Of a stretch of DNA of 5,896 bases, positions 1-5,896 are shown one piece after another. A program made the position numbers and the translations under genes. Origin of the DNA: Actinomycetota bacterium. Lineage in GTDB: Bacteria; Actinomycetota; UBA4738. Location: contig VAYJ01000137.1 in the NCBI GenBank assembly GCA_005888465.1, forward strand, positions 1 to 5,896, written 5' to 3'. Each line of letters begins with the position of its first letter. Position 1 is the first letter of the stretch. The notes under the pieces are model-generated. The model did no database searches. It saw nothing but the letters and a program-made list of their open reading frames with translations, and was not told the DNA's origin.

Positions 1-557
1 GCGAACATCCAGAGCTGCAGGAGGAGAGGCAGGCCGTGCCCGATGTCGCGGAAATTCACGTGAGCGGCCGAGGTCAGGCTGGTCACCCCGAACGCGAGCG
101 TGATCTGGAGCAGGAGGAGCGGGAAGACCCACAGCGCGGTCAGGGTGAGGGTCACCTTGTAGTAGAGGAGCATCCCGATGAAGAGGAGCGAGGCCACCGT
201 GAGATCGAGAAGGCCGGACAGGATAACGGAGACGAGGAGCGTCTCGCGCGGGAAATAGATCTTCCGGATCAAGACACCGTTGCTCACCATGGCCACGGTT
301 CCGAGGCTGACAGTATTCGAGAAGAACGTCCAGAAGATGAGGGCGCTATAGGCGAAGACCGGGTAGGGAATGCCGTCGCTCGGGACCCTGGCGAAGATCG
401 AGAAGACGAGCGTGAAGACGATCATCATGGAGAGCGGCTGGATGAGCGACCAGGCCACCCCCAACGCGGTCTGCTTGTAGCGTGCCTTGATGTCGCGCCG
501 CACGAAGCTCACGATGAGGTCGCGGTGCTGGATCATGTTGGCGAGGACTTCACGCAT
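1..557 (-). CDS. ABC-2 type polysaccharide export permease (Wzm/TagG-like), 3' end off the window
   Basis: Inner-membrane subunit of an ABC exporter that moves lipid-linked O-antigen, capsule or teichoic-type polymers across the membrane; it needs an ATPase partner (Wzt/TagH type), not seen here. The first 185 codons are present and open to the left edge. Family proteins are usually about 260-280 residues, so roughly 75-95 are missing. The N-terminal signature RDIKARYKQTALGVAW (residues 21-36), which leads into the first membrane helix, is typical of the family. Hydrophobic segments lie near 34-55, 63-84, 105-132, 141-163 and from 175 on. IRKIYFPRE (97-105) and HVNFRDI (166-172) are further family hallmarks. 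The ATG at 557 is chosen because it has the best Shine-Dalgarno of the window (GGAGGA, 6 nt spacer) and overlaps the ligase stop by 8 nt. The family is clear; the exported polymer is unknown. Confidence 0.93.
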   Translation of the reverse strand, partial: MREVLANMIQHRDLIVSFVRRDIKARYKQTALGVAWSLIQPLSMMIVFTLVFSIFARVPSDGIPYPVFAYSALIFWTFFSNTVSLGTVAMVSNGVLIRKIYFPRETLLVSVILSGLLDLTVASLLFIGMLLYYKVTLTLTALWVFPLLLLQITLAFGVTSLTSAAHVNFRDIGHGLPLLLQLWMF

Positions 558-1932
558 GACGGTTCCTCCGGGCGGGGAGCGGCCGCCGCCGAGCGCGCGC
601 AACCACCAGCGGAGCTACCGGCGCTGTCCGTCCCGCCTGGCGGAGGGGGGCCGGCTCCGTCGCCACGGCCTTCTCCGCCTCTTCCGAGAGGCGCCGTAGC
701 ATCACGCTCGTCGCCACGAAGGCGAAATAGAGGTCGAAGTAGGCCACCGTGAGGAACGCGCCCGCAACCATGAAGGGATAGAGACCGAGCTGGGTCATCT
801 CGGCATAGTTGGAGAGAGCGCCGTGCTCCGGGTGTCCGCGCCACCGCTTTCGGATGTGGCGCAGGTTCACGAGCGTGCCGACGAGGACCAAGAGCCACAG
901 ACCGAGGCCCAGGAAGCCGTGCTCTTCGAGCAGCTCGAAATAGAGGCTGTGCGCGTCTCGCACAGCCGCAAACTGTCCCTTGTAGTACTTGAGCCAGATG
1001 CCCTCGTGCCACAGCGCTCTGAAGCCGGCCCCGGTGAGAGGGCGATCGACTGCGATGTTCCAGGCCGTCTGCCAGGCCTGAATGCGGCCCTGAGCTGAGC
1101 TGTCTCGCGTCTCCTCATTTTCCTGCTCGCCGATGGACGAGATCCGTTGCGAGAGACGGTCAGGGAGGTAGGGAAGGGAGATCAGGGTTCCGATGAGAAG
1201 GCCCGTCGCGAACCGTAGCCGCCAGGGAGAGCGCCAGATCAGAACGATCAGGATGGTCGCGAGTCCCAGGAAGGCTCCCCGCGAGTAGGTGAACACGATC
1301 GCGATGATGCTGAAGAAGAAGACTACCCTCAGGAGCTTCTTGAGCCAGGGGCGTGGCTCCTCGCGCGAGAGATACAGCAGCATGGGCAGGATCATGCAGA
1401 GGGCGAGTCCCAGCGTGTTGTTGTCGGCGAAGAAGCTCATGTCGGGCCCATAAACCCGCTCCCCGCCTCCGGTGCGCAGGACCCAGATACCGCCCTTGAG
1501 ACCGTAGAAGCCCAGGCTGAGCGCGATCACCATGTAGAGCCAGCGTAGCCGGGTGCGCTCCTGGAACAAGGTCATGGTGACGAAGGTCATGAGGAGAACC
1601 TTGCTCACCCAGTCCCACTTGCCCCAGGCCATTTCCGGATCGTAGGCCAGCACGGTGGTCAGGGTGAAGTGCAAGGAGAGCAGCACGAGCCCGTAGACCG
1701 TCCAGTTTCGCGGTAGTGGCTTCTTGTCCTTGGTGAGGAGCCAGCCGAGGAGTGTCGCGCCCCCGATCCCTATGGCGACGGGAAGCGTCCGCGCGAAGCC
1801 CCACGTCAGCCCGTGAGGCACCATGAAGGCGATCCAGAACCAGCAGAGGATCCCGAGCCAGGGACGCATCAAGCTCACCGGAATGAGCCCGATCCACACG
1901 AACAGGAAGACGATGTCTCGCAGTCCGCTCAT
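550..1932 (-). CDS. O-antigen ligase-like membrane protein (Wzy_C), resembling exosortase-A-associated O-glycosylation ligases
   Basis: Polytopic membrane protein of 460 residues, probably a glycan ligase or polymerase that transfers a lipid-carried glycan to an acceptor on the periplasmic side. By eye there are about 12 hydrophobic segments, e.g. 7-20, 23-38, 50-66, 77-95, 131-149, 173-187, 202-215, 219-233, 239-257, 340-358 and 383-411. The N-terminal block (GLRDIVFL, RPWLGIL, VPHGLTWGFA), LSLGFYGLKGGI (138-149) and FFADNNTLGLAL (167-178) match my memory of TIGR03097, the exosortase-A-associated O-glycosylation ligase family; no search was run. YSRGAF (216-221) and, after a large loop, DAHSLYFELLEEHG (326-339) with its His are the positions usually invoked for catalysis in Wzy_C/WaaL proteins. 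The ATG at 1932 matches the family N-terminus, although its ribosome-binding site is weak (AGGG, 9 nt away). A basic, Pro/Ala-rich tail (about 415-460) follows the last helix. A polymerase rather than ligase role cannot be excluded. Confidence 0.88.
   Translation of the reverse strand: MSGLRDIVFLFVWIGLIPVSLMRPWLGILCWFWIAFMVPHGLTWGFARTLPVAIGIGGATLLGWLLTKDKKPLPRNWTVYGLVLLSLHFTLTTVLAYDPEMAWGKWDWVSKVLLMTFVTMTLFQERTRLRWLYMVIALSLGFYGLKGGIWVLRTGGGERVYGPDMSFFADNNTLGLALCMILPMLLYLSREEPRPWLKKLLRVVFFFSIIAIVFTYSRGAFLGLATILIVLIWRSPWRLRFATGLLIGTLISLPYLPDRLSQRISSIGEQENEETRDSSAQGRIQAWQTAWNIAVDRPLTGAGFRALWHEGIWLKYYKGQFAAVRDAHSLYFELLEEHGFLGLGLWLLVLVGTLVNLRHIRKRWRGHPEHGALSNYAEMTQLGLYPFMVAGAFLTVAYFDLYFAFVATSVMLRRLSEEAEKAVATEPAPLRQAGRTAPVAPLVVARARRRPLPARRNRHA
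564..569 (-). promoter_or_regulatory. Shine-Dalgarno of the ABC permease, inside the ligase 3' end
   Basis: On the minus strand the sequence reads GGAGGA, then 6 nt, then the ATG at 557. It is the strongest ribosome-binding site in the window and lies within the last codons of the upstream ligase. It fixes the permease start and suggests coupled translation of exporter and ligase. Confidence 0.8.
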
Positions 1933-1988
1933 CGGGCGCGGCCCTGGTCCACCGGGGTGATCTTCGCGAGGTCGCGTGAGCTGTCCAT
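1929..1988 (-). CDS. Possible 19-codon coupling ORF upstream of the ligase
   Basis: In the only gap between genes, an ATG at 1988 opens a frame encoding MDSSRDLAKITPVDQGRAR, whose TGA overlaps the ligase start as ATGA. It begins 10 nt after the deacetylase stop. No convincing Shine-Dalgarno precedes it, so translation would depend on ribosomes reinitiating after the deacetylase. It could pass ribosomes on to the ligase, whose own site is weak. The peptide resembles nothing I know and carries no signal sequence. A chance ORF is quite possible at this length. Confidence 0.2.
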   Translation of the reverse strand: MDSSRDLAKITPVDQGRAR

Positions 1989-1998
1989 GTCGCTTGGC
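1933..1998. other. 66-nt gap between deacetylase and ligase, the only intergenic space
   Basis: This is the only stretch not covered by a main gene. It holds no recognisable promoter and no terminator: the best inverted repeat is a 4-bp CGCG stem at 1965-1976 with no T-run after it. It contains most of the possible 19-codon ORF. Deacetylase and ligase are in the same frame, and no ATG, GTG or TTG extends the ligase upstream into the gap. Confidence 0.7.
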
Positions 1999-3003
1999 TC
2001 AGGCGCCCGTCGCGCTATAGTACGCGAGCTTGAGGGCATAGGTGGGCAGATGGAGCTCCCATGGACCCCCGCGTCGGAGCTCGAGCGCGGAGGTATCGCG
2101 GTCGTTCAGGCCACGCCGGGTCGTCACCGCGCAGGAGAACCCAGCGGCGCGGACCAGCTCCTTGACGGTGGCGTTGTAGTCGCCCACGCCGCCACTGGGG
2201 TAGGCGAAAGCACTCACCGGCTCTCCCAGCGCTTTCTCGATGGCGGCCTTCGAGCCCTGGATCTCTTCCCACGCCTGGGCCGGAGCGAGCCGCGAGAGGA
2301 TGGGATGCGTGACGGTGTGGGCGCCGATCGAGAAGCCCAGGCCGCGAAGCGCTCCCACCTCGTCCCAGCTGAGCATGAGGCGCTTGGGGCGCTCGGGAGC
2401 GCCCGGGTGAAGGGCGGAGATGAGGTGGTCCACGGCCGGGAGGCGATCCTCGTTGGGCACCCGCTTCAGGTGAGCGAGGGCGGCATCCAGGGCGAGGAGG
2501 CGCTCACGCACGGTGCCGAGGGGCAGCATGCGCCCATGGCCCACGACCACCCGGCGGGCCGTGGCGATCTTGAAGGCCATGGCCACGCGGTCGACCCAGA
2601 GGGCATTGGGAGTGCCGATGAAGCCGGTGACGAGGAAGATGGTGGCGGGCAGCCCCAGGCGCTTGAGAATCGGCGCCACGTGGGTGAGGTTGTCGCGGTA
2701 GCCGTCGTCGAAGGTGAGGGCGAGCGCGTTGCGCGGCGCCCGGCCCTGCCGCAGGCGCAGGGCCAGCTCCTCGACGGGCAGCACCGCGTAGTGCCGGGCG
2801 ATGTGGGCCATGCGGCCGGCGAAGACCGCGGTGGGCAGCGAGGGCATGAACGGATCGTGATCGTCGTTCACCCGGTGGAAGGTCAGGATGGGAAGCCGCG
2901 GCCGCGACTTCGTGTACGTGACCGCGCGAGTGACCGGACCCAGGAGACCGCTGTGATAGAGCGTTCCCGACACGGCGCGGAGGGCAGTCGAGCGGAGACC
3001 CAT
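1999..3003 (-). CDS. Polysaccharide deacetylase (NodB/CE4 family)
   Basis: Metal-dependent esterase fold that removes N- or O-acetyl groups from glycans; 334 residues from the chosen start. Motifs in order: LTFHRV (40-45), TFDDGY (97-102, with the base and metal Asp at 99/100), HTVTH (229-233, metal-binding His pair), FAYPSGG (266-272, the substrate-groove motif without the Arg of classical RxPY) and a C-terminal strand region around FSCAVTTRRGLN (289-300). About 130 residues separate motifs 1 and 2, far more than in compact NodB proteins, with an inserted helical-looking stretch near 131-215. No signal peptide or clear membrane helix is seen, so it probably acts in the cytoplasm. I take the ATG at 3003 rather than the GTG at 3030: the ATG shares one base with the upstream stop (TGATG) and has GGAG 7 nt upstream, while the GTG has only a GGAG placed too close. 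Family is firm; its sugar substrate is unknown. Confidence 0.92.
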   Translation of the reverse strand: MGLRSTALRAVSGTLYHSGLLGPVTRAVTYTKSRPRLPILTFHRVNDDHDPFMPSLPTAVFAGRMAHIARHYAVLPVEELALRLRQGRAPRNALALTFDDGYRDNLTHVAPILKRLGLPATIFLVTGFIGTPNALWVDRVAMAFKIATARRVVVGHGRMLPLGTVRERLLALDAALAHLKRVPNEDRLPAVDHLISALHPGAPERPKRLMLSWDEVGALRGLGFSIGAHTVTHPILSRLAPAQAWEEIQGSKAAIEKALGEPVSAFAYPSGGVGDYNATVKELVRAAGFSCAVTTRRGLNDRDTSALELRRGGPWELHLPTYALKLAYYSATGA

Positions 3004-4889
3004 CACGCGTCTCCGTGCCGCTGGTGCCACATCTCCAGCATGAGCAGGGTCCAGAGAATGTCACCGTAGAAGGGCGTGTGGTCCGCCTCATGGAGTTGGA
3101 ACAGCTCCTCCACCGCGCCGGGGGCGAAGTAGCCGCGCTGGCGCGCGTGGGAGGAGAGCAGGAGATCCCGTCCGAGCTCGCGGAAGCCCTTGTGGTCCTT
3201 GAGCCAGTCGCTCGTGGGCAGCCCGAACCCGTGCTTGACCTTGGCGAGCGTCTCGCGCGGGAGCAGGTCGCGAAACGCCCGCTTGAAGGCATAGCGCTTC
3301 TCGCCTCCCCGCACCTTGTAGGAGACGGGCAGGGTCGCCATGAGCTCCACGAGCGGATGATCGAGGAGCGGAAAGCGCACCGCGACGCCCGCCGCCTCGG
3401 CCGTCCGCACGACCTTGAAGAGATCGTTGTCGCCGAGGGTGATCTTGAGGTCGACGTGGAGGAGCCGGTTGAGCTCGGCCGAGGTCGCCGCCGCCCGGAA
3501 ATGGCCCCGGGCGATCTCGAGGGGCTGGTCCGCCGTGGTCACGGCCTGGAAATCCGGATGGAGCAGCCGGTGGCGGTTCTGGCTGACGTAGAACTCGCTC
3601 GAGTAGAAGCGCTCGGGGTTGGGCAGGCAGGCGCGCTCGACATAGCGGCGCGTCTTGCCCCGCAGGTCGGGCGACTCCGCCGGGAAGCGGCGGACCAGGG
3701 GCTCGAGGAGCCCGTGCCGCAGCCAGGCGGGAATCAGGTGATAGCGGGCGAGGATCCGGTCGCGGCGATAGCGCTCGTTGCCGCCGAAGATCTCGTCCCC
3801 GCCGTCTCCCGCGAGGAGGACTCGCACCCCGGTTTCCCGCGCGAGGCGGGCGCAGAGATACGCGGCGAGGGCCGAGTTGTTGCCGAACGGCTCATCGTAG
3901 GCCGCCACCAGGTCCGGGAGCGACTGCAGGGCCTCGTCGGCCGTGACGATCTTGGTGTAGTGCGCGGCATCGAAATGCCGCGCGGCCAGCTCCGCGTAGT
4001 CGAGCTCGTTGTACCGCGCTTCCTGAAAGCCGATGGAGAAGGCCTGCACCCGCTCGCCCGTGACGCGGCTCATGAGGCCCACGACCGTGCTGCTGTCGGT
4101 GCCGCCGCTCAGGAACGCGCCGGCCTGCTTGGGCTCGACCCCGCTGAGCGACTGCCTCACCGCTTCCTCGGTCTGGCGGTACATGGCCCGCGCGGCCGCC
4201 GCCTGTCCCGGCCCGCGCCCGCTATAGGCGACGTCCCAGTAGCGATGAAGGGCCGCGTGGCCGTCTTCCCAGACGAGGATATGTCCCGGGGGCAGGCGGC
4301 GGACATCTCGGTACACGCTCTGCGGCGCCGGGATCACGCCGAAGTTCAGATAGGCGTAGACGGCCTCCGGATCGACGGCCGCGGAGCCCGACAGGGCGAG
4401 CGGGCCGCGGACGCGGGAGCCGAAGGCGATGCCGTCCTCGGTCACGGTGTAGTAGAGGCGCCGGAAGCCGAAGCGATCAGCGGCCAGGAGGAGCCGCCGC
4501 CGTCCGGGCGTCCAGAGCGCGATGGCGAAGGCCCCGCGCAGCCGCGTGACGAAGTCATCTCCGTGCTGGCCGTGGAGCCGCCGCAGGCCGCGCGCGGGCG
4601 CGGCCCCGCCCGTCGATGCCTGGATCTCGTCCCCGTTCGTCAAGTCGACATCAGCGATCAGGGCGCCGTCGACCGAGCTGTCCCACGCCATGCTGGTTCC
4701 GATGCCGGTGAGTAGGCCCCCGAGCAGATCGATTGTCCGCGGATGATCGGAGACCGCCACCCCTGGCAGGAGCGCGCCGGCAAGACCGGGCTCGACCGGG
4801 CGGAGGTGATCGCGGTAGACGATGCCCCCCAGGATGTTGGAGCGAGCGGTGGTAGCGCGAGTGTCGCTCATGTGATCGGCCGCGCTCAT
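3003..4889 (-). CDS. Asparagine-synthase-like ATP-dependent amide ligase lacking the glutaminase cysteine
   Basis: A 628-residue two-domain protein of the AsnB type. The N-terminal half has the class-II glutamine amidotransferase fold signs: ALIADVDLTNGDE (76-88), RGAFAIALW (118-126) and DRFGFRRLYY (138-147). The C-terminal half is an intact ATP-pyrophosphatase/synthetase domain: LSGGTDSS (260-267, P-loop), DEPFGNNSALAAYL (332-345), GDGGDEIFGG (361-370), FPLLDHPLVE (506-515) and KHGFGLP (552-558). It should adenylate a carboxylate and form an amide. Glutamine-using members begin MCGI with Cys at position 1 of the mature protein. Here the start is MSAADH, the equivalent strand reads SNILGGI (17-23) and no Cys lies near it, nor is the usual HRGPD motif present. 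The enzyme may use free ammonia or another amine, as beta-lactam synthetases and lasso-peptide cyclases do. Related genes occur in exosortase and O-antigen loci. The ATG at 4889 overlaps the acyltransferase stop (ATGA) and has GGAG 9 nt upstream; a second Met at residue 7 is possible. Confidence 0.93.
   Translation of the reverse strand: MSAADHMSDTRATTARSNILGGIVYRDHLRPVEPGLAGALLPGVAVSDHPRTIDLLGGLLTGIGTSMAWDSSVDGALIADVDLTNGDEIQASTGGAAPARGLRRLHGQHGDDFVTRLRGAFAIALWTPGRRRLLLAADRFGFRRLYYTVTEDGIAFGSRVRGPLALSGSAAVDPEAVYAYLNFGVIPAPQSVYRDVRRLPPGHILVWEDGHAALHRYWDVAYSGRGPGQAAAARAMYRQTEEAVRQSLSGVEPKQAGAFLSGGTDSSTVVGLMSRVTGERVQAFSIGFQEARYNELDYAELAARHFDAAHYTKIVTADEALQSLPDLVAAYDEPFGNNSALAAYLCARLARETGVRVLLAGDGGDEIFGGNERYRRDRILARYHLIPAWLRHGLLEPLVRRFPAESPDLRGKTRRYVERACLPNPERFYSSEFYVSQNRHRLLHPDFQAVTTADQPLEIARGHFRAAATSAELNRLLHVDLKITLGDNDLFKVVRTAEAAGVAVRFPLLDHPLVELMATLPVSYKVRGGEKRYAFKRAFRDLLPRETLAKVKHGFGLPTSDWLKDHKGFRELGRDLLLSSHARQRGYFAPGAVEELFQLHEADHTPFYGDILWTLLMLEMWHQRHGDA
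3011..3014 (-). promoter_or_regulatory. Shine-Dalgarno deciding the deacetylase start
   Basis: GGAG on the minus strand, 7 nt before the ATG at 3003, inside the last codons of the amide ligase gene. With the TGATG stop/start overlap at 3005-3001 it favours the 334-residue product over one starting at the GTG at 3030, which would add nine residues. Confidence 0.65.
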
Positions 4890-5896
4890 GCGGCGGCGCT
4901 CCGGTGACGCAGGCGGCGGAGCGACCCCACCACGCGCGCCTCCACGGTGTGAAGGAGGGTGCCGTAGGCTCCCGGCCGGAAGATCCGGAGGCGGCGCAGC
5001 TCGTGAGCATCGCTCGCCCAGCGTGACTTGTACTCGTTGTCGCCGGGCCCCATGTCGTACTCGTAGACGGTCTCGCGACCGAAGAGCGCGCGGACGCTCT
5101 CCGCGGTCAGGTGGGTGCCGGGGGAGAGATACACGGGAAGCGAGGCGTCGAAGTCCGCGCGGAGCGCGTGGACGCGGCCGTCGGCTTCCAGCTGGAACTC
5201 GCTGGCCACGGGGCGCCCGTCGAGGCGCATGAGCCAGAGGCGCAGCCAGCCACGAGCGCTCGCCCGCGCCGTCAAGCCGCGGAAGAATTCGGGCATTCCC
5301 GGCATGGTGGCGATGGCCAGCTCATGCGGCGCCTTCCAGCTGCGCTCGGAGACGGCGAGCAGATCCGCGAAGACGGACGAGTCAGGAGCGACCACGCGGT
5401 GCTCCTCGATGGAGACGGCCCCGACCTTGGCGAGCCGGTTCCGGACGTTGCGCACGGTCTTCTTGAAGCGCTGGCTCGTCGCCGCCCAGAACTCGTCCCA
5501 GGTCCCCGCCGTGTTCAGGTAGGGGGAGCGAAGCGCCGGCAGAGGCTGCCAGCGGTAATGCCCGGGCAGCGAGGCGTGGAGAGCCTTCAAAGTGAGAGAG
5601 GCCACGGGCAGGCCATGGAGCGCGAGCACGTCCCAGTCTCGCCGGCCGGAGAGGTGCGTCAGCACGGCCTCGACGACGGGCTCGGGCCGGCCCACGATCA
5701 GCCAGTCCGCGAAGGCCGTGTCCGGAGAGCTCAGCATGCCGAGGACGCGAGCCGGGAGTCCGTGCAGCGAGGCCTTCCGGCAGACCAACGGCACCATGGC
5801 CGTGGGGCCCGCGCTGTCCTCGACGAGCAGGACTTCCGGCCGGCTCTCCGCGCCCGCGGCGCCCCAGCAGCAGCCGAACCACTCGTGACTCAGGAA
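4886..5896 (-). CDS. FemAB/BioF2-like GNAT-fold acyltransferase, 5' end off the window
   Basis: Acyl- or aminoacyl-transferase of the Acetyltransf_6 (BioF2-like) group, often found in exopolysaccharide and exosortase loci. 336 codons are visible and the frame stays open to the right edge. An internal ATG at 5797 is not the start: the 33 codons before it encode FLSHEWFGCCW and EVLLVED, the normal family opening, so probably only some 10-30 residues are missing. Counting from the edge, SQRFKKTVRNVRNRL (about 141-155) is the basic helix that opens the GNAT core. WLRLWLMRLDGRPVASEFQL (217-236) forms the central strands. YEYDMGPGDNEYKSRW (278-293) is the most diagnostic motif. No signal peptide or membrane helix is visible in this part, so it is likely cytoplasmic. 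Its stop overlaps the amide ligase start by 4 nt, suggesting linked function. Substrate unknown: an acyl-CoA transfer to an amino sugar, or an aminoacyl transfer, would both fit. Confidence 0.85.
   Translation of the reverse strand, partial: FLSHEWFGCCWGAAGAESRPEVLLVEDSAGPTAMVPLVCRKASLHGLPARVLGMLSSPDTAFADWLIVGRPEPVVEAVLTHLSGRRDWDVLALHGLPVASLTLKALHASLPGHYRWQPLPALRSPYLNTAGTWDEFWAATSQRFKKTVRNVRNRLAKVGAVSIEEHRVVAPDSSVFADLLAVSERSWKAPHELAIATMPGMPEFFRGLTARASARGWLRLWLMRLDGRPVASEFQLEADGRVHALRADFDASLPVYLSPGTHLTAESVRALFGRETVYEYDMGPGDNEYKSRWASDAHELRRLRIFRPGAYGTLLHTVEARVVGSLRRLRHRSAAA
4899..4902 (-). promoter_or_regulatory. Shine-Dalgarno of the amide ligase gene
   Basis: GGAG on the minus strand, 9 nt before the ATG at 4889, inside the acyltransferase 3' end. 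The second Met codon (4871) has nothing comparable upstream, so the first is preferred. Confidence 0.5.

Noticed and set aside
36..752. Open frame of 238 codons on the plus strand at the left end
   Set aside because: Glu/Arg/Asp/His-rich translation antisense to the clear ABC permease and ligase 3' end.
1965..1976. CGCG inverted repeat as a terminator in the gap
   Set aside because: Only a 4-bp stem and no T-run on either strand; expected by chance in GC-rich DNA.
3003..3030. GTG at 3030 as the deacetylase start
   Set aside because: It adds nine residues with no family resemblance and forces a 28-nt overlap; the ATG at 3003 has a TGATG junction and a well-placed GGAG.
1813..3069. Open frame of 418 codons on the plus strand opposite the deacetylase and ligase start
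   Set aside because: Low-complexity, charged translation without motifs, spanning two real genes on the other strand; a GC-driven shadow.
3015..4715. Open frame of 566 codons on the plus strand opposite the amide ligase
   Set aside because: It has no recognisable domain, an Arg/Glu/Gly/Ala-rich make-up typical of the complement of a GC-rich gene, and is antisense to a well-supported protein.
3003..4889. Lasso peptide cyclase as the role of the Cys-less amide ligase
   Set aside because: No precursor peptide, leader-binding protein or transglutaminase-like protease is visible next to it, and the neighbours are glycan enzymes.
5795..5797. ATG at 5797 as the acyltransferase start
   Set aside because: The frame stays open to the window edge and the 33 codons upstream encode typical family N-terminal sequence, so the gene is cut by the window.

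Overview
The window is one tightly packed run of five genes, all read on the minus strand (right to left), with both outer genes running off the window edges. The DNA is GC-rich: two lines counted by hand in the right and middle parts (4501-4560, 2701-2760) gave 72% and 80% GC, and two in the left part (301-360, 1261-1320) gave 55% and 57%. Gene content (ABC polysaccharide exporter, O-antigen-ligase-type enzyme, envelope modification enzymes) points to a GC-rich Gram-negative-type bacterium. I cannot place it more closely from the sequence.

In order of transcription: (1) 5896-4886, the body of a FemAB/BioF2-like GNAT acyltransferase, N-terminus off the window; (2) 4889-3003, an asparagine-synthase-like amide ligase with an intact ATP-pyrophosphatase half but without the N-terminal cysteine that glutamine-hydrolysing members need; (3) 3003-1999, a NodB-type (CE4) polysaccharide deacetylase; (4) 1932-550, a multi-pass Wzy_C/O-antigen-ligase-like protein resembling the exosortase-A-associated O-glycosylation ligase family; (5) 557-1, the first 185 codons of an ABC-2 polysaccharide export permease, C-terminus off the window. 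Junctions are overlaps of 4, 1 and 8 nt. The only gap, 66 nt between genes 3 and 4, holds a possible 19-codon ORF whose stop overlaps the ligase start. No promoter, terminator, RNA gene, repeat or mobile element was seen, so this is probably the interior of a longer operon.

Taken together the genes fit the late part of a surface polysaccharide or exosortase-linked extracellular matrix locus. The acyltransferase, amide ligase and deacetylase would decorate the glycan in the cytoplasm or at the membrane, the permease (with an ATPase expected outside the window) would export it, and the ligase-like protein would attach it to an acceptor on the outer face of the inner membrane. The exosortase link rests on remembered family resemblance. 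No exosortase, PEP-CTERM substrate or glycosyltransferase is visible here. The most unusual point is the cysteine-less amide ligase translationally coupled to an acyltransferase and followed by a deacetylase.
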